A program made the position numbers and the translations under genes. The notes below the pieces were generated by a model. It saw nothing but the letters and a program-made list of their open reading frames with translations. It had not been told where the DNA came from and did no database searches. A stretch of 64,000 nucleotides of DNA from Petunia secreta (lineage: Eukaryota > Streptophyta > Magnoliopsida > Solanales > Solanaceae): positions 18,191,501-18,255,500 of the forward strand of contig JARKIP010000030.1 of the NCBI GenBank assembly GCA_029990175.1. The letters are read 5' to 3'. The first letter of the stretch is position 1. Each line of letters starts with the position of its first letter. Below are positions 1-12,060 of the stretch, in pieces.

Positions 1-71
1 GGAACGATACTCTACTTATCATTTTATTACTTGTCGACTACGTATATTTGCGTGTGCGTTTGGGAGCAACA
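1..71 (+). mobile_element. Terminal fragment of a gypsy-type LTR
   Basis: The reverse complement of this segment matches the first 71 bases of the three LTRs at 2377, 4827 and 10652, with only a few mismatches. It begins TGTTGCTCCC when read on the minus strand and includes the shared GTCGACAAGTAATAAA stretch. The fragment therefore lies in the opposite orientation to those LTRs, and the rest of its element is outside the window. The sequence after base 71 does not contain the primer-binding site found next to the LTR at 10652, so this is probably the outer end of an element. Confidence 0.85.
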
Positions 72-900
72 AAAGACTTGAAATTGGAGTGAGATACATG
101 AAAGTAGATGTATGCCCATGTTTTATGGCAATGTCTCATATCACAAATTATTCATGCACATACTACTACTATTTCTATTACTATTCATCTAACTTTTTAT
201 GCCAATAAAAGGCATTGTAAATTGCAAGATAGAGATCAGAAAGAAATATAACAACACTCTCTACTTGTCTCTCTTTTATTATCTTAAGTTATTATTTATT
301 ATAATTCTAGTTAATTACTCTAATTTTATAACAGCATTACTATATTGTCTATTTATCTCGTTTAAACCTCGACATTACTTACCAAAATTGCTGCATAAGC
401 CGTTGCTACATCGGTGTCGTTTGATTATGCTCTCATGAATCATATAAAACTCAGAGAAGATTATTCGTCCTTGAGTCTTATATCTCCTAAAATGGTCAAA
501 CATCAACTTTGCTTTTATCGAACTGATTAGGTTGGTTGAGATTTCACATTGGAATTTATAGGAAGTAATCGTTTATCATCTATAGAAGTAATAGTCATTC
601 AATTCTCTCTGTTATGTTGTTGTGGTATTCAATTCCCTCCGGAGGAAAATGGTTAAACACATGCACATTTTTTTGTGAGGGGCAATGGGACACATTAGAG
701 ATTGTCAGATCTAAGGGCAATATTAAGAACAAAATAAAAAAAAATAAGAAACAAAAACCAAAAATCTGTGTCAAAATTTGCTGTCGGACCAGCGGTCATT
801 TTGTTTCAAGATTCACACCAAACAAGTCCCTTTCACCCAAAAAAAGAACATATTTTCCCAATCACCAATTTGAGGGTACAGTTTTTTGTATTGACTCACA
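72..900. other. Intergenic, upstream of the BASS4-like gene
   Basis: About 830 bases without a supported gene. Short reading frames here are not protein-like. The part closest to base 901 should hold the promoter and 5' leader of the BASS4-like gene, but I could not pick out a convincing TATA box. Confidence 0.5.
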
Positions 901-2178
901 ATGGCTGGAGCACTACAAAGTCTACTATTCCTCAACCCTCCAGCCACCATTACTTCACCATCCCGCTTCCATCGTCTCCATTTCCCATTCTCCGTTAATT
1001 ACCCGTCTAACAACAACATCATACTCAGTGTGATCCCGTCTGAAATTCGCAATAAGTCGTCATATTTACTCAGTTCACCCATTAGAGCAGCCAGTTCACA
1101 AGAATCAAATAATAAGGGAAATGGTAGTGAACTTCCACAAGAGAACTCCAACAATTGGGCAAAACCAATTTGGGGATTTGTATCCAACAACTTCTTGCCT
1201 TTAGCTTTAATTGGTGGGGTAGCATTAGGACTTGCTAATCCAACACTTGGTTGTCTTGCTGATAAGTATTATCTTTCCAAAATTAGCACCTTTGGGATAT
1301 ATGTAATTTCAGGTCTCACACTGCGTAGTGAAGAAATTGGTGCTGCTACTAAAGCTTGGCCTGTTGGGCTTTTTGGTCTTGTTTCTATTTTGTTCTTCAC
1401 CCCTCTATTTTCCAAGATTATTCTGATGCTAAACCTTCAACCTCAAGAATTTGTCACTGGATTGGCCCTTTTTTGCTGTATGCCTACAACATTGTCTAGT
1501 GGAGTGGCACTAACTCGCCTAGCCGGAGGAAACTCTGCCCTTGCACTAGCCATGACTTTGATATCGAACCTTCTTGGAATTCTGGTTGTACCATTTACAA
1601 TCTCTAAGCTCATAGCTTCTGGGGTAGGTGTCTCTATCTCAGCTGGGAACTTGTTCAAAAGCCTTGTTGTCATACTTCTAGCTCCTCTTATCGTAGGGAA
1701 GGTTTTACGAGAATGTTTCAAGGGTGTTGCTGAGTTTTCTGATCAAAATCGCAAGCTTTTGTCGATGATCAGTTCACTCTTCCTGAGTTTTGCCCCATTT
1801 ATACAAGTGAGCAGATCAAGCTCACTGCTTTTATCGGTTAAGCCAGCTACTTTTCTTCTTGCTCTTGTATCTGGAGTGCTTCTGCATCTCGTCCTCCTGG
1901 GATTCAATGCTCTGGCAGTATCACTCTTCTCGACTTTTTCAGGGTCATTTTCAAAGAAGGAAAATGTTAGTGCTCTTTTACTTGTTGCCAGCCAGAAAAC
2001 TCTGCCTGTAATGGTAGCGGTAGTGGAACAGCTTGGTGGTGCTCTTGGTGAATCTGGTTTGCTAGTTCTTCCCTGTGTTGCGGCTCATTTGAACCAGATC
2101 GTCTTGGACTCTCTTTTTGTCAGCTTTTGGCTCCAAAGAGAGCAGCCCTCTTCAGAGAATAATTTGAAGCTTGCTTAA
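901..2178 (+). CDS. BASS4: Plastid sodium/metabolite cotransporter, BASS4-like, intronless
   Basis: A single uninterrupted frame of 425 residues encodes a bile acid:sodium symporter (BASS) family protein. Residues 1 to about 85 are rich in Ser, Thr, Asn and basic residues with few acidic ones, as in a chloroplast transit peptide. From about residue 95 on there is a series of hydrophobic membrane helices. Family-typical segments are FVTGLALFCCMPTTLSSGVA (near residue 185), LAMTLISNLLGILVVP and, near the C-terminus, SQKTLPVMVAVV. The length is close to known plant BASS4 proteins. The family moves organic acids with sodium across the plastid inner envelope; the substrate of BASS4 is not settled. 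Plant BASS4 genes, as I recall them, contain many introns, so an intact intronless copy suggests a retrogene. The start at 901 is the first ATG and opens the transit peptide. LTR ends of opposite orientation flank the gene. Confidence 0.9.
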   Translation: MAGALQSLLFLNPPATITSPSRFHRLHFPFSVNYPSNNNIILSVIPSEIRNKSSYLLSSPIRAASSQESNNKGNGSELPQENSNNWAKPIWGFVSNNFLPLALIGGVALGLANPTLGCLADKYYLSKISTFGIYVISGLTLRSEEIGAATKAWPVGLFGLVSILFFTPLFSKIILMLNLQPQEFVTGLALFCCMPTTLSSGVALTRLAGGNSALALAMTLISNLLGILVVPFTISKLIASGVGVSISAGNLFKSLVVILLAPLIVGKVLRECFKGVAEFSDQNRKLLSMISSLFLSFAPFIQVSRSSSLLLSVKPATFLLALVSGVLLHLVLLGFNALAVSLFSTFSGSFSKKENVSALLLVASQKTLPVMVAVVEQLGGALGESGLLVLPCVAAHLNQIVLDSLFVSFWLQREQPSSENNLKLA

Positions 2179-2280
2179 AATCATGTATCATGTGTACTAT
2201 GCATTCAAAACTTTCCACCAAGGAATAAATTTACATGTGTTATTGAGGCTAAGTTCTAATTGTGGTAATTAAATTTTTTT

Positions 2281-2324
2281 TATAAAGTTAAATAGTGGTA
2301 GTTATAAAGTTAAATAGTGGTAGT
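2281..2324. repeat. Two-copy 22-bp tandem repeat in the BASS4 3' flank
   Basis: The unit TATAAAGTTAAATAGTGG plus TAGT occurs twice head to tail at a 22-base period about 100 bases after the stop codon. No function is suggested. Confidence 0.85.
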
Positions 2325-2376
2325 CTTCTGTACTTCAAACCTAGAAAAATCATGTATCTCTATGATGGTGAAAACT

Positions 2377-3726
2377 TGTTGCTCCCAAACGCAAGTATAC
2401 GTGGTCGACAAGTAATAAAGTAATAAATCGAGTATCGTTCCCACGAGTCCTATTGTTACGATTGAATCCTAGCAAACAATTTACTAAAAACTATTCAGGG
2501 ATCTTTTTCCAATGATTGAGATTTTTACTAACTAAAACAATAATTAAAAACAAATAACTGAAATCAAGTAACATAGCAAATTCTAGGTTGTTATCAATAA
2601 GAGAGAAACGGTCCAGGGTCAGAGTTACGAACAATCCAGTTGAGTTTTCCAGTTGATTCTACTTCTTGATTTCCTAGATTGCTAACTAACAGGTTAATTA
2701 TATTCGTGAAAACCTTTCGATTCTTCACGAGTCTATGCAAGCTACTCTAACGCCTATATTTCTATGGAATTAAATCACATGCATTCATTAACGAACTCTG
2801 TATTTAGCTAAGCAAGGCGAATAGGTATATGTCTATCCTACCCGCAAATCGATTCCCTGATGCCCAGGTTCACAATCAAGCGCTATTCTTCCTTATGTGC
2901 GTTCATAAATTCCCTCTGTCGAGTTCAATCTAAGAACCGTAGATAGTGTTCAATTATTCGGTCGTTATAATCAAACAATTATGATCAAGAAAGAATAAAC
3001 AATCTGTAATTGGAATTCAATTCATGGGAATCAACATTCAAACCTCAACCTTCATGAATTCGCTCTAACCCTAGAACGATATATTCAGCTACGCTTACTC
3101 ATAATAACAACACAAGGATTTGATGAAATAATGAAATAATGATGTAATAAATTAGTGGAAGGAAGAAAAACTCTTGTTCAAGATGTTATGAGCTCTCAAA
3201 TCTGCTCCAAAGTCTGAACCTCTCTAAAAAACTAAGTAAAGGAGTATTTATAATGTTTACAAAAGCCTAGCAATTAGTTACGCCTAAGCCTAGACGAAAT
3301 AGGACTTCCAAAAACACTCTAGGGGCGCTATAGCTGGCGCCCCGTGCCTCAAAACGCGCGCAACAAGGCAGAGTCCGTCGAATCTCGCACGCAACGGCCA
3401 CGCCCCGCGCCACAAAACGCGCCAGGACACTGGGGGCTGTAGTGGGCGCGGCGCGCCCCTCATGGCGGCAGGCCACTTTCAGCTTTTCTTCGTCCGCAAC
3501 TTGCGTCGCGTCGTGCCTTCGTGTGCTCGATCCAATCCTCAATCCAATTCCAGCCTTTTCTTGCTCGATCATGCTCTTTAAAGCTTCAATTGCACTTCAT
3601 AACAACCTACAATCATATGACACAAAATCAGTGCAAAGTCACATTCATCAACTAGAAAATGTGCGAATAAAGTATCCAAACGCGAGGAAATATTAAGGAA
3701 ATATAGGCATAAAATCCCAAACATCA
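2377..3726 (-). repeat. LTR A (left LTR of the array)
   Basis: About 1350 bases, from TGTTGCTCCC to CCAAACATCA on the plus strand. By eye it resembles LTR C more than LTR B across the first 250 bases. The polypurine tract (minus strand AAGTGTGGGGTGGTGA) lies immediately to its right. Confidence 0.85.
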
Positions 3727-4826
3727 CCACCCCACACTTGAACCTTTGCTCGCCCTCGAGCAGTTACAAATAACTTCCCAACCTAGGTAGAATAGGTCTG
3801 CCTATGACTATGGTTTATACCGACCATTGAACAAATGCATACATGACTACTATGGGTCCAACAAACATGCCAATAATATATCAAACATCAAAACATGAGA
3901 ACAACCACCCCAAGACAACTAAAATGCACAAACTCGACTCATTGCAACCATGCTCCCACAAAGTCACCCCTACCTACTCAACCAAGAAGCCACGACTTCA
4001 CCTATCTCATGTAAACCGTGTGCCCTCACCAATAATGAAGCAAGAGAGTGTCCCTCAAATATCACACACAACAATGAATATCAAGAATAGAACGGGGACA
4101 ATAGCATAGAAAGAATTCACTCACTCTCATGAAAAGCTCACATGTCACACATGATGTACCATAGGCTTGCCCGTAGTGTAGGACTCCACTAATGTAAGCT
4201 CACTCCAATCGGGATTAACTAGGACTTTAAAGGGTTGTAATGTAGGCTAAGGGGCTGGTAGGATACATATGGATAATAGTGACTACCTCCCTAAGCACTT
4301 TAATGCATCACAATACAATGAAAGCACACATCTCCTCAAATCCAACAACCACTTTACCCAACCAACAAATTTTTTTCTTCACACACCTTTTCCACAAAGT
4401 AGTAATTTTTCTTTTAAGCACACACTAGCAAGGATGGATATTCTTTTCTCTTCTTTTTTTTCATTTGTTTTTTTTTTTTCTATTCAATTCTTTCCAAACC
4501 TTGCCAATGCTCCTTCAACTACTTCACAATTTATCAAGTATTCCCCTCATTGGTTCCACTCAAAAACCTCCCAATACTTCAACCACAAACTCCACAATAA
4601 TATAAAATTATTACTTAAAGTGCTTAAGGAGTAAAGGGTCAAAAGAAAGTAATTTAGAACAAGTGGGTAGGATCGTGTTGTGGGTGCCAACAAAAGGTCA
4701 AAGGGATCACAACAATCAAGGGTGCATATAAGGGTAGGCAAATCAAGGTAAATGGCTTATCCAAGAAGGCCTGTATCATCTCCCGACTAGAGCAAACCTA
4801 GTATTTCGCTTTGCACACACAAAACT
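3727..4826 (-). mobile_element. Remnant of retroelement internal 3' region
   Basis: This 1.1-kb segment parallels 6171 to about 7275, including the polypurine tract, the text around CTCGCCCTCGAGCA and the TTTCGCTTTGCACACAC stretch. It then jumps directly to AAAACT and LTR B. All coding sequence and the primer site are missing here. Short frames in it are not genes. Confidence 0.8.
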
Positions 4827-6170
4827 TGTTGCTCCCAAACGCACACGCAAGTATACGTGGTCGACAAGTAATAAAGTGATAAATCGAGTATCGTTCCCAC
4901 GAGGACTATTCAGACTGAATTCTAGCAAACAATTTATATAAACTGTTCAGGGATCTTTTCCAATGGTGAGGATTTTAGTTAACTAAAGAACAGTAATTAA
5001 GAGGGTAAAAGTGAATTCAAACAACGGAGCAAAACTTGGTTGTTATCAGTAATAAGGAGACGGTCCAGGGTCAGAGTTACGAACAATCCAGTTGAGTTTT
5101 TCAATTGATTCCACTTCTTAAATCCCGGATTACTAACTAACAGAGTAAATGTACCCGTGAAAACCTTTCGATTCTTCACAGTCTATGCAGGCTACTTCAA
5201 TCCCTATATGACTATGGGACAAATCACGTGCACGCATTAACGAATTCTGTAATTAGTTAAACTAGGTGAGCAAGTATATGTCTATCCTACTCACAAATTG
5301 GTTCCCCGATGCCCGGGTTCACAAACTAGTCCTATTCTTCCTTATTACGTAATTAAATTCCCTCTTTCGAGTTCAATCTAAAAACCATAGATAATGTGTA
5401 ATAATCGGGCCCTGACAATTACACAAGTGAAATCAAGAAAGAATAAGCAACCCGTTATGGGATTCAATTAATGGAAATCAATCTTCAAACATCAACTTTC
5501 ATGAAATACTCTAACCCTAGAACGATAGATTTAGCCACACATACTCATAATAACAACACAAAGATTTGATGAAATAATGAAATAATGATGTAATAGATTA
5601 ATGGAAGGAAGAAAAACCCTTGTTCAAGATGTTATGAGCTCTCCAATTTGTTCCAAAGTCTGAACTCCTATCAAAAACTAAGTAAAAGAGTATTTATAGG
5701 GTTTACAAACACCTAGTAATAAGTTAGACCCAAGCCTAGACGAAATAGGAAGTAAAAATCCGCTCCAGGGCGCTATAACGGGTGCCCCGCGCCTCGTAAC
5801 GCGCGACCCTAGGCAGACTACGTCGAAATATGCACGCTTTTGCCACGCGCCGCGCAGCCAAACGCGCCAGAAGCTGGGCGCTTTGGCTGGCGCGGCGCGC
5901 CTCCTGTGGCGCCAGTGCAATTTTCTGTTTTCTTGCTCCGCAGCTCGCTTCGTGTCGTGCCTTCGTGTGTTCAATCCAATCCTCAATCAAAATTCAATCT
6001 TTTCTTGCTCGATCATGCTCTTTAAAGCTCCAATTGCACTGCATAACAACCTACATACACACGACATAAAATCAGTGCAAAACCACATTCATAAACTATA
6101 AAACGGGCGAATAAAGTATCTAAACACAAGGAAATATTAAGAAAATATAGGCATAAAATGCCAAACATCA
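4827..6170 (-). repeat. LTR B (middle LTR of the array)
   Basis: About 1344 bases with the same ends as the other two LTRs but more sequence differences. AAAACT stands just before it, which is also the spacer between the primer site and LTR C. This suggests that B once acted as a 5' LTR before most of the adjoining internal region was deleted. Confidence 0.85.
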
Positions 6171-8229
6171 CCACCCCACACTTGAACCTTTCCTCGCCCT
6201 CGAGCAAGTCACAACTAACCTCCCAACCTAAGTAAAACAGGTCTGCCTATGACTATGGTTGATACCGATCATTGAACAAATGCATATATGAGTACTATGG
6301 ATCCACAAACATGCCAACAATTTAACAAACTCAAAAATATGAGAAAAACCACCCCAAAATAGCTCAAATGCACAAACTCAACTCGTTGTAACCATGCTCC
6401 CACAAAATCACACCTATCTACTCAACCAACAAGCCACGACTTCACCTATCTCATGCAAACCATATGCCCTCACCAAAATGAAGCAACAGAGTGTCCTCCA
6501 AATATCACACACAACAATGAATATCAAGAATAGAACGGGGACAATAGCATAGAAAGAATTCACTCACTCTCATGAAAAGCTCACATGTCACACACGATGT
6601 ACCATAGGTTTGCCCGTAGTGTAGGACTCCACTAATGTAAGCTCACTCCAATCGGGATTAACTAGGACTTTCAAAAGGTTGTAATGTAGGCTAAGGGCTG
6701 GTAGGATACATATGGGTAACAGTGACTACCTCCCTAAGCACTTTAATACATCACAATTAATTTAAGCACAAATCTCATCAAAGCCACCCAATCAACAACT
6801 TTCACACACACCTTCTCAACAAGTAGCAATTTTTATTCTTTTAAGCACACACTAGCAAGGAATGGATATTCTTTTCTCTTTATTTCTTTTTCAACAATTT
6901 TTTTTCTTTTCTTTTCAACTTTGCTCTTCTTTTTTTTTTTTCAATTTCATTATTTCCCAACCTTGCCAATGCTCATAAACAACTACTACACAATTTTAAA
7001 AAGTATTCCTCTTCATTAGTTCCACTCAAAAACCTCCCAATATCCAACCACAACTCCAAAATAATATCACAATATCAACTAAAGTGCTTAAGGAGTAAAG
7101 GGCCAAAAGAGAACAATTTAAAATAAGTGGGTAGGCTCGGGGTGTGGGTGCCAACGAAAAGGTCAAAGAAATCACAACAATCAAGTCCAAGGTGTATATG
7201 TAAGGTTAAGCAAATCAAAAGAAAGCCTTGTATCATTTCTCGACTAGAGCAAACCTAGGATTTCGCTTTGCACACACACGGGGCAAGTTCTAGACATCAA
7301 TATGCAAACATGGAGCAAACAAGAATATGCCTCACACACACATTGCACATGATCCACACAAAAAAGTTCCATCAACAACTCTCAATCAAGCATCTAGAGT
7401 GCAACTTGTGGAAAATTAAGCACTAATGCACAAAGGTTCACAACAAAGTCAAGCGAGTGGACTCAAGCATCTCAAGGGGGTCGTTCCAATTTTCTTCTCT
7501 AGGCATGCATCACAATTTAAAACCACATGACACCACAAATAGCACATGCAACAAGTTCAAGTCCACCGGTATCAAACAAATCAAAGGCACCTAGCATTCC
7601 ACCTATTCCTTTCATCTAGGGCCACCTATAACTAATTACTCTAATCCTAAAAATAAAAAAAAACTACCCGGTTCAAATGTCTCCCCGTGGAAAAGAACGG
7701 AGGCCATAAGAAAAACCACGGGGCGGATGACATGTGCCACTAATAAAGACTAAAAAGAAAATCTTTTTTCAATTTTTCATTGGCTTTCTAATTTTTTTTC
7801 ATATATTAAAGCAAGAAACAAATAAAAATAAAGTCACGATACAAAAGAAAAATCTTACGGTACATGCATCCCTAACCTAAAAAATAAATAAAAGGGTAGT
7901 TCCCCACCCCATACTTAAACTAAGCACTGTCCTCAGTGCTAAAAATAAGAAAGTGCAAGGTAAAGAAAAGTTCCCTGAAGACTCTAGTCCTTGGTGCTAG
8001 CATCCTCCAAGCTTCCATATAGTATGAGGTACTCAAACTTTCCTCATCAGGTCATCAATATTAGGCAAGGGTGAGGACACCCCACACTTAGCCTCGACAT
8101 TACATGAACCTGCAATCCAAGGAAAAACAAAAACTACGTGACACTATAAATAAAATAATACAAGTACAAACTCGGGTTGCCTCCCGAGAAGCGCCTTAGT
8201 TAACGTCGTGGCACGACGACACTTTTAGC
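6171..8229 (-). mobile_element. Retroelement 3' untranslated internal region
   Basis: Two kilobases with no coding potential between the protease fragment and LTR B. It contains T-rich runs (about 6890-6945), a G-rich polypurine tract at the LTR border and the inverted motif CGGGTTGCCTCCCGAGAAGC near 8170. That motif lies next to the end of the coding region. Confidence 0.65.
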
Positions 8230-10528
8230 TCACTTCCAGCATTTATGTCTTCTCTTCTTACGACGAACCTTTGCTTTCTTTCTTTCTTTGAGAGAACTCA
8301 TCTTCAGCTTCACATGTGATGTGCCATTGCTATCTTGTTCCACATTCTGCTCACACACGTCATTTGGTTTACTTCCATGTTCTTGTTTGACACATTCGAT
8401 CATAGAGCACTCTTCAACCTTAGTTTTGTGCTCTTTCTCATTATAAACCTTGAAAGTAACCTTTTCTCCATGCGCTCTAACAGTCATCTCTCCCAGCTCC
8501 ATGTCAATAATTGCCTTCGAGGTGACTAAGAATGGTCTCCCCAAAATGATTGGAGCTTCTCGGTCCTCTTCATAATCTAGGACTACAAAATCAGCAGAAA
8601 ATGTAAACTTACCAACTTTAAGCAACACATCCTCCAACTTACCATCAGGGCGAGTGAGTGATCCATCCGCCATCTTAAGAGTAACTGAAGAGGGCTTAAT
8701 TGCCCTAACCTTTTGCAAACAGATAGAGGCATGAGATTTATGCTCGCACCCAGATCACACAATGCACCAGTGATATTATGCCCTCAAATGCTGCAAGAAA
8801 TAGTAAACCTCTCAGCATCTTGAAGTTTTGCAGGTAGCTTGCTCAAGGTTGTGCTACACTCCTCGACTAACTCAACTGTATCTATCTCTTGAGGCTTTTT
8901 CTTCTTGACTAAAATCTCTTTTAAGAACTTCATAAAGGATGGCATCAAATCAAACACATCAGTCAAAGGAATGTTAACTTGAAGCTCTTTCAACATACTT
9001 ACAAATTTTTGATACTGGGCCACATCCTTCGATGGTGTAAGTCTCTGCGGGAATGGTGGAGGCGGCAGAGGTGCCTCCTTTTTCTCTTCTTTCTTCTTTA
9101 CCTTCTCCATTTTTTCAACTTTTTTTATTTCAGCTCTCTCCTTAGATTTGGCCATCAGCTCTCCACCTTCAATTAAAGTCACTGCAAGACATTGCTCAGG
9201 CCCTTTTCTAACAGTACTCGATCCAGCATCACCAGGGGGTGCTCCATGTTGTCTAGAACTTATAGCGGCCACCAACTGCCCCAACTGGTGCTCCAGGTTC
9301 TTTTGAACATTGACAAGATCTTGTATGGCATGTGCATGGGCTGCAGTGTCAACTATCATTCTCTGCTGGCCTGCCATTATCTGCTTTAGAATATCTTCAA
9401 CTGAATTGCTAACCTGCTGTGGTGGAGCTGGAAGTGGTTGGTAATTATTTGGGGCTCTCATATTGCCTTGATAATAAGCATTACCAAACTGATTTTGACC
9501 TGCGGCCTGTTTTGATTACCCACGTAATAAACTGACTCTGGATTAGAGGAGCAAACCTCTGTAGCATGATCTTGACCACAAACCTCACAAAAACTCTGGA
9601 GTTGTTGCACTGGAGCCACTAGTTGCTGAGTCTTTGGTAGAGCAAGCTTGCTAATTTGATTAGAAATAGCATCCATCTTCGCCCTCAGCTCTGAAACTGC
9701 ATCTAACTGAAGTACCCCAGCAGATTTCTTCGTAGTAGCTCTACCATCTCCCTGCCAATCAGGATTGCTCTGCGAAAACTTGTCTAGTAATTCATAGATC
9801 TGGTCAAAGTTTAAGGCCAGTACTTGGCCTCCAGCTGCAACATCTACCACGATCTTAGTATGCGCAGTCAACCCCTTAACAAAAGTATGTGCCAGAACCT
9901 CATTTGATTGGTTATGGTGTGGACAATCTCTCAGTAAAGCTTTAAACCGCTCCCAGGCTGAATATAAAGACTCTCCTTCTCTCTGTCTGAAGGACATAAT
10001 TTCACTCCTCAGCCGGGCTGTCTTGGCAGATGGATAAAACTTAGCTAAGAACTTCTTAGCCAAATCATCCCAAGAAGTGATAGACCCAGGCTTTTCATCC
10101 TTTAACCACTTCCTTGCTGCCCCAATCAGTGAAAACGGGAACAATGTCAAGCGAACATAATCAGTAGGAACTCCTGTCGGTGTATAAGTATCACTGATCT
10201 CCAAGAAATTCTGAATGTGTTGCTGCGGATCTTCATGAAGTAATCCACCATATTGCCCAGTCACATGCAGCAACTGAATCATGTCGGGCTTAATCTCAAA
10301 GTGCCCTGTGATAGCGGGCTTCACAATGCTAGACATCATTCCCCCCAGGCTGGGAAGAGCAACATCTCGCACCGCTACTGCTCGTTCTTCTGCCATTTCA
10401 GTGGGCAAGGAAGCAAGTACAAGTGCTAGTGCTGCTCGGTCTCTCGCTTCTCTTCTTACCTTTCTCAAGGTCCTTTCAGGCTCGGGATCAAAAGGTTCGA
10501 GTGGTTCGTCCCTTCTATTCCTTTGCAT
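8230..10528 (-). pseudogene. Retrotransposon gag-protease polyprotein, frameshifted
   Basis: The frame at 10528-9458 carries a retrotransposon Gag domain, with recognisable segments AARKWLKDEKPGSITSWDD and RQREGESLYSAWERFKALL, followed by a Cys/His patch (FCEVCGQDHATEVC). A frameshift near 9500 moves the reading into the frame 9461-8784, where a Lys/Glu-rich linker and the end of Gag follow. The retropepsin active-site motif CDLGASINLMP reads at about 8731-8766, between the annotated open frames. The protease continues in 8718-8230 (ADGSLTRPDGKLEDVLLKVG, then ILGRPFL). At least two shifts separate the three blocks, so no intact polyprotein can be made. Nothing resembling reverse transcriptase follows. 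The product would normally form the particle shell and its processing protease. Confidence 0.85.
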
Positions 10529-10627
10529 GCAAAACCTGTTACCTGAACCAGCACAAAAAACTTAACAAAAAATTAAACCTGAATACATAATAAGTAATCG
10601 TTCAAAAAGAAATCAGTCAATTGTTAG

Positions 10628-10645
10628 TCCCCGGCAACGGCGCCA
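10628..10645 (-). other. Primer-binding site, tRNA-Asp type
   Basis: The minus strand reads TGGCGCCGTTGCCGGGGA, the complement of a plant tRNA-Asp 3' end including CCA, six bases from the end of LTR C. Its position fixes LTR C as the 5' LTR and the element as minus-strand. Confidence 0.85.
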
Positions 10646-10651
10646 AAAACT

Positions 10652-11986
10652 TGTTGCTCCCAAACACACACGCAAGTATACGTGGTCGACAAGTAATAAA
10701 GTGATAAATCGAGTATCGTTCCCACGAGCACTATTGTTACGACTGAATCCTAGCAAACAATTTCTTAAAAACTATTCAGGGATCTTTTTCCAATGATTGA
10801 GATTTTTACTAACTAAAACAACAATTAAAAACAAATAACTGAAATCAAGTAACAGAGCAAATTCTAGGTTGTTATCAATAAGAGAGAAACGGTCCAGGGT
10901 CAGAGTTACGAACAATCCAGTTGAGTTTTCCAGTTGATTCTACTTCTTGATTTCCTAGATTGCTAACTAACAGGTTAATTATATTCGTGAAAACCTTTTG
11001 ATTCTTCACGAGTCTATGCAAGCTACTCTAACGCCTATATTTATATAGAATTAAATCACATGCATGCATTAACGAACTCTGTATTTAGCTAAGCAAGGCA
11101 AATAAATATATGTCTATCCTATCCGCAAATCGATTCCCTGATGCCCAGGTTCACAATCAAGCCCTATTCTTCCTTATGTGCGTTCATAAATTCCCTTTGT
11201 CGAGTTCAATCTAAGAACCGTAGATAGTATTCAATTATTCGGCCGTTATAATCAAACAATTATGATCAAGAAAGAATAAACAATCTGTAATTGAAATTCA
11301 ATTCATGGAAATCAGCATTCAAACCTCAACCTTCATGAATTCGCTCTAACCCTAGAACGATATATTTAGCTACGCTTACACATAATAACAACACAAGGAT
11401 TTGATGAAATAATGATGTAATAAATTAATAGAAGGAAGAAAAACCCTTGTTCAAGATGTTATGAGCTCTCAAATTTGCTCCAAAGTCTGAACCTCTCTAA
11501 AAAACTAAGTAAAGGAGTATTTATAATGTTTACAAAAGCCTAGCAATTAGTTACGCCTAAGCCTAGACGAAATAGGACTTCCAAAAACGCTCTAGGGGCG
11601 CTATAGCTGGCGCCCCGCGCTTCAAAACGCGCGCAACAAGGCAGAGTCCGTCAAATCTCGCACGCAACGGCCACGCCCCGCACCACAAAATGCGCCAGCG
11701 CGCTGGGCGCTGTAGTGGGCGTGGCGCGCCCCTCATGGCGCCAGGCCACTTTCAGCTTTTCTTCGTCCGCAGCTTGCGCCGCGTCGTGCCTTCGTGTGCT
11801 CGATCCAATCCTCAATCCAATTCCAGCCTTTTCTTGCTCGATCATTCTCTTTAAAGCTTCAATTGCACTTCATAACAACTTACAATGATACGACACAAAA
11901 TCAGTGCAATCACATTCATCAACTAGAAAACGTGCGAATAAAGTATCCAAACGTAAGGAAATATAGGCATAAAATGCCAAACATCA
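10652..11986 (-). repeat. LTR C (5' LTR of the element)
   Basis: About 1335 bases with TG...CA ends, adjoining the primer-binding site. It is followed by CAGGA and then unrelated sequence from 11987. Confidence 0.85.
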
Positions 11987-12060
11987 CAGGACAACCATCT
12001 TGTTGATTTTGACAATACGTATGTTGTACTTGTACACCAAAAAGAAAATTAAACACTAAC

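Larger units (their letters stand above)
2377..11986 (-). mobile_element. Minus-strand gypsy-type LTR array with three LTRs, non-autonomous
   Basis: Three LTR copies (2377-3726, 4827-6170, 10652-11986) lie in the same orientation. Read on the minus strand each begins TGATGTTTGG and ends GGGAGCAACA. The right-hand internal region (6171-10651) holds a primer-binding site next to the LTR, a broken gag-protease frame, a long untranslated 3' part and a G-rich polypurine tract. The left-hand internal region (3727-4826) repeats only the last 1.1 kb of this. No reverse transcriptase, RNase H or integrase is visible, so the element depends on a partner. The protease motif and the tRNA-Asp-type primer site point to the Athila/Tat side of Ty3/gypsy. 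No clean target duplication flanks the whole array (AAACT on the left, CAGGA on the right), as expected after recombination or deletion at one end. Confidence 0.85.

Noticed and set aside
3267..3696. GC-rich Ala/Arg-rich frames in the LTRs (also 5678-6101 and 11651-12006)
   Set aside because: They sit in the GC-rich middle of each LTR and occur on both strands; composition artefacts.
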